Of a DNA stretch of 51,955 bases, positions 45,556-51,955 are shown piece after piece. The notes below the pieces were generated by a model. It had not been told where the DNA came from and did no database searches. It saw only the letters and a program-made list of their open reading frames with translations. The DNA comes from Carboxylicivirga sp. M1479 (GTDB lineage: Bacteria > Bacteroidota > Bacteroidia > Bacteroidales > Marinilabiliaceae), in assembly GCF_007097485.1 (NCBI RefSeq), contig NZ_VKDE01000033.1, positions 1 through 51,955 on the forward strand, given 5' to 3'. Each line of letters opens with the position of its first letter. Position 1 is the stretch's first letter. The position numbers and the translations under genes are program-made.

Positions 45556-45771
45556 TTACTTCGATGAATCGTCGCTGGCCTCTCCATTGGTATCACCATC
45601 CGACTTTTTTCCATCATCATTGCGTGCTTTTTTAAATTCTTTCATGCCTTGACCAAGTCCTTTCATTAACTCCGGAATTTTACGGCCTCCGAACAAAAGT
45701 AATAATGCCAATACAATAAGGATTATCTCTGGTCCACCTGGCATAGCCCACAATAGTACGTAACTGTTCAT
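45556..45771 (-). CDS. tatA: Twin-arginine translocase subunit TatA
   Basis: Small inner-membrane protein forming the pore of the Tat export system. The 71-residue protein has a short N-terminus, one membrane helix (about 13-30, [13 protein letters not shown]), the [23 protein letters not shown] hinge and amphipathic helix that define TatA/E, and a charged Asp/Lys/Ser-rich tail. ATG start. tatC is not in the window. It lies 39 bases after rseP and is probably cotranscribed with it. Confidence 0.95.
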   Translation of the reverse strand: MNSYVLLWAMPGGPEIILIVLALLLLFGGRKIPELMKGLGQGMKEFKKARNDDGKKSDGDTNGEASDDSSK

Positions 45772-45810
45772 ATCTTAATGTTTTATATTATACAAATTTA
45801 ATAAACTCTC

Positions 45811-47130
45811 TTATTTAAAGAAAGCTTTAAAGATATCATTTCCATTGGCAAATAAGAGAAGTCCCAATAAAAGAATCATTCCCGTAATTTGCGCATACTC
45901 CATAAATTTATCACCCGGCTTACGCCCTGTTACTATCTCGTAAAGTAAGAACAACACATGGCCACCGTCAAGAGCTGGGATTGGTAAAATATTCATAAAA
46001 GCCAATATCATCGATATCAATGCTGTGTTGGACCAAAATACATACCAGTTCCAAGTCGATGGGAACAATTTCCCCATGGCTCCAAAACCACCTACTTGCT
46101 TAGCTCCTTCTTTGGTAAAGATTAAACGTAATTGCTTCACGTAACCAACCAATATATCAACTCCTTTGGCAATACCCTTAGGGCAAGCTTCCCAAAAGCC
46201 GTATGCATGGCGCTGAATCTCTACATAATTATCAGGTGTTACCAAGTAAAAACCTATTTTACCCGATTTTGGAACCGTCAAATTCAGTGTTAATAATTCA
46301 TCACCCCTATAAACACCCAGATCAATTTCTTTTTCCACATTATTGAACAAGGCAGCAGAAAACTCATTGAAAAAGGCTGTTGATTCACCATTAATACTCA
46401 CAATACTATCGCCAGTCAATAAACCAGCTTCATCCGCTTTTGATCCACTCATTAAATCATGCACCACAACTGGATAACGTACATCGGCGAACCCACGTAC
46501 TTCTTCCGAAATCATACGTTGGTCGTAATCCTCAGGAATGGATAAGTTAAACGTTTCATTACCTCTTTTTACAGTCAAAGACTTTGCATCTTCAAGCAAA
46601 ATTAGACGGGCAATATCACTACTTTCTTCAACGGTAAAATCATCTACCTTAAGTACCACATCTCCATCTTGCAAACCAATTTCTTTGGCTACTTCGTGAT
46701 AATACAAACCATGTTTGGCTGATGACACAGGTATGTATTGCTCACCCCAGGTGTACAACACCATCCAGTAAATAAAAAAGGCTGTGATAAAGTTAACGAC
46801 TACACCACCAACCATTATCAGCAAGCGCTGCCATGCTGGTTTAGCTCTAAATTCCCACGGTTGAGCAGGCTGAGCCATGGCCTCTTTATCCATCGACTCA
46901 TCTATCATACCAGATATTTTTACATACCCTCCAAGAGGCAACCAACCAACACCGTACTCTGTATCTCCCTTTTTATATTTAAATAAGGTAAACCAAGGGT
47001 TGAAGAATAAATAAAACTTCTCAACCCGAGTATTAAATAGTCGAGCAAAAAAGAAGTGACCAAATTCGTGCAAAATCACTAGTAATGATAAGCTAAGCAA
47101 CAGTTGCACCGTTTTTATAAAAATTTCCAT
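45811..47130 (-). CDS. rseP: Site-2 protease RseP
   Basis: Intramembrane zinc metalloprotease that cleaves membrane-anchored regulators. The 439-residue protein has the HExxH motif at H21-H25 in the first membrane helix, a PDZ region (about 150-320, seen in QDGDVVLKVDDFTVEE and LLTGDSIVSINGE), and the C-terminal NILPIPALDGGH motif that contributes the third zinc ligand. The ATG start fits. Its place between dxr and tatA follows an order common in bacteria, where dxr and rseP are adjacent. A -7-like box lies 26 bases upstream. Confidence 0.96.
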   Translation of the reverse strand: MEIFIKTVQLLLSLSLLVILHEFGHFFFARLFNTRVEKFYLFFNPWFTLFKYKKGDTEYGVGWLPLGGYVKISGMIDESMDKEAMAQPAQPWEFRAKPAWQRLLIMVGGVVVNFITAFFIYWMVLYTWGEQYIPVSSAKHGLYYHEVAKEIGLQDGDVVLKVDDFTVEESSDIARLILLEDAKSLTVKRGNETFNLSIPEDYDQRMISEEVRGFADVRYPVVVHDLMSGSKADEAGLLTGDSIVSINGESTAFFNEFSAALFNNVEKEIDLGVYRGDELLTLNLTVPKSGKIGFYLVTPDNYVEIQRHAYGFWEACPKGIAKGVDILVGYVKQLRLIFTKEGAKQVGGFGAMGKLFPSTWNWYVFWSNTALISMILAFMNILPIPALDGGHVLFLLYEIVTGRKPGDKFMEYAQITGMILLLGLLLFANGNDIFKAFFK

Positions 47131-47155
47131 TAATTATCTTTTTTCTTATTCGGCA

Positions 47156-47163
47156 CAAATATA
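47156..47163 (-). promoter_or_regulatory. Promoter -7 box for rseP
   Basis: The minus strand reads TATATTTG, an exact TAnnTTTG match, 25 bases before the rseP ATG. Confidence 0.5.
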
Positions 47164-47268
47164 TTCTTTTCGCGCCAATAAGCGATTCATATTTATAGTA
47201 AGGGGTATTTCTTCACAGTTTTTAATTATTCTTTAACACCGCAAAGCCAAAAAAGGTCAATACCTATG

Positions 47269-48423
47269 TTACTTTTTTATTATTTGTTCTGCTATGGTTC
47301 TTGCTTCTGAGTTACTTTGGAAATAATCATCTAAAGCAGGATGCTCTATCACTGTAGCCTTCATCATTGTTTGCTCAATTACATCAGACATTTCAACAAA
47401 TCCTATCTTTTGCTTTAAGAAACCATCTACTGCTATTTCATTAGCAGCATTTAAAATACAGGGCATGTTGCCTCCTTTTTTCATGGCCTGATAAGCTAAA
47501 TCTAAATTACGAAAAACTCTTACGTCAACTTTTTCAAATGTTAACTGCGGATAATCCATAAAATTAAATCGTGGAAAATCAGATTTAAAACGCTCAGGAA
47601 AAGTCATGGCGTATTGTATGGGCAGCCGCATATCAGGCAAACCCAATTGTGCTTTAATGGAGCCATCTTCGAACTGCACCAACGAATGAACAATGGATTG
47701 CGGATGAACAACTATTTCAATATCGTCGGGTTTCACATTGAATAACCACTTTGCTTCGATGGCCTCCAATCCTTTATTCATCATTGATGCACTATCAATG
47801 GTAATTTTATCACCCATGCTCCAATTCGGATGGTTCAAAGCCTGACATCGGGTCACCTTACGTAAGAAGTCAACTTTCTTACCTCTAAACGGACCTCCGG
47901 AAGCTGTAAGAATAATCTTCTCAATTGGATTATGAAACTCACCTGCTAAACATTGAAAAATAGCCGAATGCTCAGAGTCTACAGGTAAAATACTGACTTT
48001 GTTCTCAAGCGCCAATTGTGTTATTATTTCGCCAGCAACAACTAGTGTTTCCTTATTCGCTAAAGCAATTTGCTTACCAGCCTTTATGGCATTAACTGTT
48101 GGCTGCAAACCAGAAAACCCAACCATGGCTGTAAGAACCACGTCGATACTACTAATTTGCACAACCTGAGCTATGGCTTCTTCTCCTGCATAAACCTTTA
48201 CATCGGTATGAGCTAATGCATCGCTCAATTGGGTGTACTTATCTTTATTCCCGATCACAACAGTGTTGGGATCATACTTTAAGGCTTGCTCAATTAATAA
48301 ATCAACACTGTTATTCGCCGTTATCACTTCAACATCGAAATGCTCTGGATGTGCATCAATTACTTCAAGGGCTTGAGTTCCAATAGAACCTGTAGAGCCT
48401 AGTATTGCTATTTTCTTTGACAT
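47269..48423 (-). CDS. dxr: 1-deoxy-D-xylulose 5-phosphate reductoisomerase
   Basis: Second enzyme of the MEP isoprenoid pathway, converting DXP to MEP with NADPH. The 384-residue protein begins with the dinucleotide motif GSTGSIGTQAL (8-18), has the metal/substrate segments VDSEHSAIFQCL and TASGGPFRG, and the NHPNWSMGDKITIDSASMMNKG block diagnostic of Dxr. ATG start. The M23 gene is 28 bases upstream on the same strand; rseP follows after 138 bases with its own promoter box. Confidence 0.97.
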   Translation of the reverse strand: MSKKIAILGSTGSIGTQALEVIDAHPEHFDVEVITANNSVDLLIEQALKYDPNTVVIGNKDKYTQLSDALAHTDVKVYAGEEAIAQVVQISSIDVVLTAMVGFSGLQPTVNAIKAGKQIALANKETLVVAGEIITQLALENKVSILPVDSEHSAIFQCLAGEFHNPIEKIILTASGGPFRGKKVDFLRKVTRCQALNHPNWSMGDKITIDSASMMNKGLEAIEAKWLFNVKPDDIEIVVHPQSIVHSLVQFEDGSIKAQLGLPDMRLPIQYAMTFPERFKSDFPRFNFMDYPQLTFEKVDVRVFRNLDLAYQAMKKGGNMPCILNAANEIAVDGFLKQKIGFVEMSDVIEQTMMKATVIEHPALDDYFQSNSEARTIAEQIIKK

Positions 48424-48451
48424 TAATTTTTACGCTTGTTTGTTGATGCCA

Positions 48452-49333
48452 TTATTCGAACGACATATATTGTTCTGCATCTAAAGGAACTCCATTATAC
48501 CATAACTCAAAATGCAAATGCGGACCGGTTGTTAGTTCGCCTGAATTACCAACACTTGCAATCGCCTCTCCGGCCTGAACTTTATCGCCCATGCTTTTCA
48601 AAAGACTCTCGTTATGCTTATATAAGGATATTAAGTTATTAGAATGTTGTAGTTGAATAACGTAACCTGTTTCTACAGTCCATCCTGTAAAAACAACGGT
48701 GCCATCAAGAACAGCACTTACACGTGCACCTGGCGTTGCAACTATATCAACACCGTAGTGATCTTGTGACTCACCAAATTTATTTACCACAACACCTTTT
48801 AAAGGAGTAAATAAGAAGCTGTGCTCTAATTCAAACTTAGTACTGTTATTATCAAACACTGCTAGATTAAACTTCTCTTCCTTTTCAACTTGTTCTCTAA
48901 ATATCGAATCCTCTTCAGACTTCTTAAACACGACACTGTTATTCTCATCGCCTCCTACAGCATCTTTAACATCCTCAGGCATGGATCCCTCAGGCACTCC
49001 TCCCGACATAATCGAGCGAATATCTCTGAAAAACTTATCACGCCTTTCGACCTCCATAATCAGGCTATCAACACGCTGTGAATTTTGAACGATTAAACGC
49101 CTTTGCTGACCATCGGGATATCCTGGAATGTATTCGCGCAAACCGGTAAATGCAATTAAAAATATAACTGCTACAATTAGGACTGTAAGGCTAACTCCCA
49201 GAATTGTAAACACATTTAGGCGAGAAAAACGCATCCCAAAAACCTCTTCAAATGTCTGCTCATTAAATATAGCTAACCTGTACTTATGCCTTAGTTTATC
49301 AACTATCTTCTTTCCTTTTTCTTCTCGTGCCAT
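48452..49333 (-). CDS. M23-family metallopeptidase, membrane anchored
   Basis: Probable cell-wall endopeptidase or a catalytically inactive LytM-type regulator. The 293-residue protein has a short cytoplasmic N-terminus, one membrane helix (about 43-63), a coiled or extended periplasmic segment (about 75-165) and a C-terminal M23 domain with H192 and D196 in DHYGVDIVA and the HLH motif at 272-274. All four zinc/catalytic positions appear present, suggesting activity. ATG start; a perfect -7 box lies 22 bases upstream. It heads a series with dxr. Confidence 0.92.
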   Translation of the reverse strand: MAREEKGKKIVDKLRHKYRLAIFNEQTFEEVFGMRFSRLNVFTILGVSLTVLIVAVIFLIAFTGLREYIPGYPDGQQRRLIVQNSQRVDSLIMEVERRDKFFRDIRSIMSGGVPEGSMPEDVKDAVGGDENNSVVFKKSEEDSIFREQVEKEEKFNLAVFDNNSTKFELEHSFLFTPLKGVVVNKFGESQDHYGVDIVATPGARVSAVLDGTVVFTGWTVETGYVIQLQHSNNLISLYKHNESLLKSMGDKVQAGEAIASVGNSGELTTGPHLHFELWYNGVPLDAEQYMSFE

Positions 49334-49721
49334 TCATCAAACATTGAGTTGAAGCAAAGGTAAAAAAACTCATCAGAATTCATGATAAAACACATAATAA
49401 GTCCTGCGATTACTCATGGTTGTAAGGCTTAAAAGTGTGATATAAATCAGAATTAATTTCACAAGGCTTTAAACACCCACAACAAACTAAGTACTGGGAA
49501 GTTACAAACACAAAAGTATCTTTCTATAAACATTCATCACCATTTTCATGCCGTTTACAGGGCTCTTTTTTATTAATCTTCAATTAAAAACGTTTTACCC
49601 CAATAATTCATCATCTTATGGAATAAGGCCGCTTTCCCTTGGCCAAACACCTCATCAAACATACTTTTATACCGGAAACAACACACCCGGACGGTACTAA
49701 ACAAGGTAAAAGGAAAGAGTT
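49334..49721. other. Divergent gap between the M23 gene and a small ORF
   Basis: These 388 bases hold no ORF I support. On the minus side lies the M23 promoter box (49355-49362). On the plus side TATCTTTC near 49517 is one mismatch from the -7 consensus, and a TACCG/CGGTA pair (about 49671-49696) could fold in the leader of the small ORF. Confidence 0.45.
49355..49362 (-). promoter_or_regulatory. Promoter -7 box for the M23-dxr unit
   Basis: The minus strand reads TACCTTTG, an exact TAnnTTTG match, 21 bases before the M23 peptidase ATG. Confidence 0.55.
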
Positions 49722-49937
49722 ATGGTTATTAAATTAATTACAGCACTTGGTGAGATTCGTATGCACCAGAAAGTGGCCGGCATTGAATTCCCAAAAACAA
49801 ATGAACTACAAGTCGTATTCAAAGATACATTCGCCGATTTGTTAATTCCAATATCACCTGATATGGATCACCAACTATTGGTTGGCATCTTTTACGATTA
49901 CCTAAATCACCCTGTGAGTAAGTTAGCAATAGCTTAA
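49722..49937 (+). CDS. Small protein of unknown function
   Basis: A 71-residue ORF starting with ATG and not recognised as any family. It has no signal peptide or membrane helix; the central part (ELQVVFKDTFADLLIPISPDMDHQLLVGIFYDYL) suggests beta strands followed by a helix. Support for a real gene is its placement as a solitary unit with a well-formed terminator 23 bases after its stop, and the lack of an alternative overlapping gene. Compositional bias looks like the neighbouring coding DNA. Confidence 0.6.
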   Translation: MVIKLITALGEIRMHQKVAGIEFPKTNELQVVFKDTFADLLIPISPDMDHQLLVGIFYDYLNHPVSKLAIA

Positions 49938-49959
49938 TTTATAAGCATTAAAATATTTT

Positions 49960-50003
49960 AAAACTGTAGTTTGCTATACCAATAGTATTCTACAGTTTTT
50001 TTA
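49960..50003 (+). terminator. Terminator after the 71-residue ORF
   Basis: A perfect 10-bp stem (49960-49969 with 49990-49999) has a 20-base loop that can itself form a 4-bp stem, followed by T. It lies between the small ORF and the gamma-glutamyltransferase gene. Confidence 0.85.
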
Positions 50004-50039
50004 TACTTTTAAGTTCACTATTTACAATAATCTATCGCC

Positions 50040-51722
50040 ATGAAAAATTTACTATTACTTATTGGTTTGCTATTACCGTGCGCACTATTCGCACAAGATA
50101 GAGTTACAGGCTTCAATCATGCTACTCGCAGCGAAGTACTTGCACAAAATGGAATGGCATGCACCAGCCAGCCCCTCGCCACTCAAGTTGCAGTTGACAT
50201 ATTAAAAAATGGAGGCAATGCCATTGATGCAGCTATAGCCGCTAATGCAACACTTGGTTTAATGGAACCAACAGGATCGGGCATTGGAGGGGATATATTT
50301 GCTATTGTTTGGGATGCAAAAACAAAACAATTATATGGACTAAATGGAAGTGGTCGATCGCCCAAAAACATAAGCCTTGAATACTTCAAGAATGAAAACA
50401 TTGACAAGATACCAGCTTATGGACCTCTACCTGTAAGTGTTCCAGGATGTGTAGACGGTTGGTTTGAACTACATGAGCGTTTTGGGCAAATGAAAATGAA
50501 AGATATTTTAGCACCTGCTATTTCATATGCTGAAAATGGATTTCCTGTTAGTGAATTAATTGCTTATTACTGGGGACGATCTGTACAGTTCCATGCAAAA
50601 TACCCTAATGTTACAAGCACATACACCACCAATGGTGTTGCACCTAAAAAAGGAGATGTTTTTAGAAACACCTACTTGGCTAACACTTATAAGCAGCTTG
50701 CCAAAAACGGTCGCGATTATTTTTACAAGGGTGAATTGGCTAAAACAACCACTCAATTTATACAAGAGCAAGGTGGTTTTCTGAGCATGGAAGACATGGC
50801 TGAACACCACTCACAATGGGTTGATCCTGTTTCGATCAATTACCGCGGTTACGACATTTGGGAATTACCTCCCAATGGACAAGGAATAACAGCGCTTCAA
50901 ATGCTGAATATTTTAAAAGGTTATCAGTTCAGCAAATCAGAATATGGTAGTTCCCGTCATCTACACCTTGTTACCGAAGCAAAAAAACTGGCATTTGAAG
51001 ATAGGGCAATGTATTATGCCGATATGGATATGCAAAATGTACCTGTTGAAGAATTATTATCAGAAACGTACGCCCAACAACGACGAAGCCAAATAAATAA
51101 CCAAAAAGCTGGCTTATACAAAGCTGGAACCATAAGTAATGGTGAGACAGTGTATTTAACTGTAGCAGATAAATGGGGAAATATGGTTTCATTAATTCAA
51201 AGCAACTATCGAGGAATGGGATCTGGCATGGTACCACCTGAACAAGGGTTTATGCTTCAAAATAGGGGCGAACTATTCTCTCTTAATCAAGATGATGCCA
51301 ATGTACTCGAACCAGGAAAAAGACCATTTCATACAATTATACCAGCTTTTGTTACGAAAGATGAAAAACCAATCATGAGTTTTGGTGTTATGGGTGGTGA
51401 TTTTCAACCACAAGGACATGTGCAGATCATCATGAACATTATCGATTTTGGAATGAATATTCAGGAAGCTGGAGATGCACCGCGTTTCAGCCATTCGGGC
51501 TCTTCACAACCAACAGGCTATAGAGCAGAAAGCAAAGGGCAGATTAATCTAGAAACCGGATTTGATGACATGACCATCCTGGGACTAACAAAGAAAGGGC
51601 ATAAAGTAGGCTTTAGTCCAGGAGACTACGGAGGATATCAGGCCATTTGGAGAGATCATGAAAGAGGCATTTACATTGGTGCATCTGAGAGTCGTAAAGA
51701 TGGCATGGCAGCAGGTTATTAA
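50040..51722 (+). CDS. ggt: Gamma-glutamyltransferase family protein
   Basis: Secreted N-terminal nucleophile hydrolase that cleaves or transfers gamma-glutamyl groups, for example from glutathione. The 560-residue precursor has a signal peptide (1-19, ending LFAQ), the large-subunit opening GMACTSQPLATQVAVDILKNGGNAIDAAIA, and the autoprocessing site at T370 (NGETVYLTVADKWGN). The residues after the nucleophile are V-Y rather than the usual T-H, and the small-subunit motif GGDFQPQGHVQ is present. A GGT-like acylase with another amide substrate is therefore possible. It starts with ATG 36 bases after the preceding terminator. Confidence 0.9.
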   Translation: MKNLLLLIGLLLPCALFAQDRVTGFNHATRSEVLAQNGMACTSQPLATQVAVDILKNGGNAIDAAIAANATLGLMEPTGSGIGGDIFAIVWDAKTKQLYGLNGSGRSPKNISLEYFKNENIDKIPAYGPLPVSVPGCVDGWFELHERFGQMKMKDILAPAISYAENGFPVSELIAYYWGRSVQFHAKYPNVTSTYTTNGVAPKKGDVFRNTYLANTYKQLAKNGRDYFYKGELAKTTTQFIQEQGGFLSMEDMAEHHSQWVDPVSINYRGYDIWELPPNGQGITALQMLNILKGYQFSKSEYGSSRHLHLVTEAKKLAFEDRAMYYADMDMQNVPVEELLSETYAQQRRSQINNQKAGLYKAGTISNGETVYLTVADKWGNMVSLIQSNYRGMGSGMVPPEQGFMLQNRGELFSLNQDDANVLEPGKRPFHTIIPAFVTKDEKPIMSFGVMGGDFQPQGHVQIIMNIIDFGMNIQEAGDAPRFSHSGSSQPTGYRAESKGQINLETGFDDMTILGLTKKGHKVGFSPGDYGGYQAIWRDHERGIYIGASESRKDGMAAGY

Positions 51723-51955
51723 TCAAATAAAACGACCACACAAATTCAAACAATTAAATTACAGACATGGCAATGACTGAAATAATTTGGGAGTTCTATC
51801 TGACAAATGAAAGTAAAATTAAACAGATCGTTAGTTTGTGGAATACCTAAATATGAGAAAACCAATTAGGAGTCAAACGTGATTTTTAACTTAGGCAAAA
51901 AGCTCCATCTGCTGCATTAACTTTAATAAACAGATAGATAAAATCTAAGTTTCAT

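Noticed and set aside
51767-51850. 27-codon ORF after ggt
   Set aside because: It is too short, has no terminator or other support, and could easily arise by chance.

Overview
This 52-kb window is chromosomal core sequence from a member of the Bacteroidota, probably class Bacteroidia; a marine Marinilabiliales-like lineage is a guess. The evidence is: a fused LpxC-FabZ gene; the gene order HD-phosphohydrolase-lpxD-lpxC/fabZ-lpxA; a sufBCDSE-DUF59 operon; DUF4837 and DUF6261 proteins; the regulator-lptE-secG neighbourhood; low GC; no clear Shine-Dalgarno sites; and many perfect TAnnTTTG -7 promoter boxes, the hallmark of the Bacteroidota primary sigma factor. There is no prophage, transposase gene, CRISPR array, rRNA or tRNA that I can see.

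Layout. 0.1-5.0 kb (minus): rimP-nusA-infB translation/transcription operon with a near-ideal promoter and a terminator. 5.2-9.9 kb (plus): HD hydrolase, then lipid A genes lpxD, lpxC/fabZ, lpxA. 9.9-11.3 kb (minus): queG coupled to a small membrane protein. 11.3-17.3 kb (minus): sufB-C-D-S-E-DUF59 iron-sulfur assembly operon. 17.6-21.1 kb: a truncated haemoglobin diverging from a 971-residue FAD/Fe-S oxidoreductase. 21.4-24.7 kb (plus): gdhA, tatD, asparaginase. 25.0-27.4 kb (plus): ExbB, an unknown membrane protein and two ExbD. 27.5-28.3 kb (minus): kdsB. 28.5-31.7 kb (plus): sigma-54 activator, LptE-like lipoprotein, TPR-like protein, secG. 31.9-36.0 kb (plus): groES, groEL, lepA. 36.7-39.2 kb (minus): DUF6261 protein and aspartase. 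39.5-49.3 kb (minus): lipocalin-like lipoprotein, pdxA, leucyl aminopeptidase, an unknown protein, a DUF4837 lipoprotein, MltD-like transglycosylase, tatA, rseP, dxr and an M23 peptidase. 49.7-51.7 kb (plus): an orphan 71-residue ORF with its own terminator, then a gamma-glutamyltransferase.

Much of the window serves the envelope: lipid A (lpxD/C/A, kdsB), LPS export (LptE), secretion (SecG, TatA), TonB-type energisation (ExbB/ExbD), peptidoglycan remodelling (MltD-like, M23) and envelope proteolysis (RseP).

The least ordinary material is noncoding. Between groEL and aspA (33.9-37.6 kb) lie four repeat structures: a 229-bp element with degenerate inverted ends; a 229-bp MITE-like element with perfect 19-bp inverted repeats, a 7-bp flanking duplication and five perfect internal hairpins; a three-copy 41-bp degenerate tandem array; and a 101-bp palindromic REP-like unit. 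Two smaller repeat-like inserts sit inside the suf operon. I also flag a candidate small RNA or attenuator at 40.1 kb, a nested leader stem before lpxD, paired palindromes before gdhA, and terminator stems reused at unrelated genes. I found no clear new multi-gene system; no search or folding could be run.
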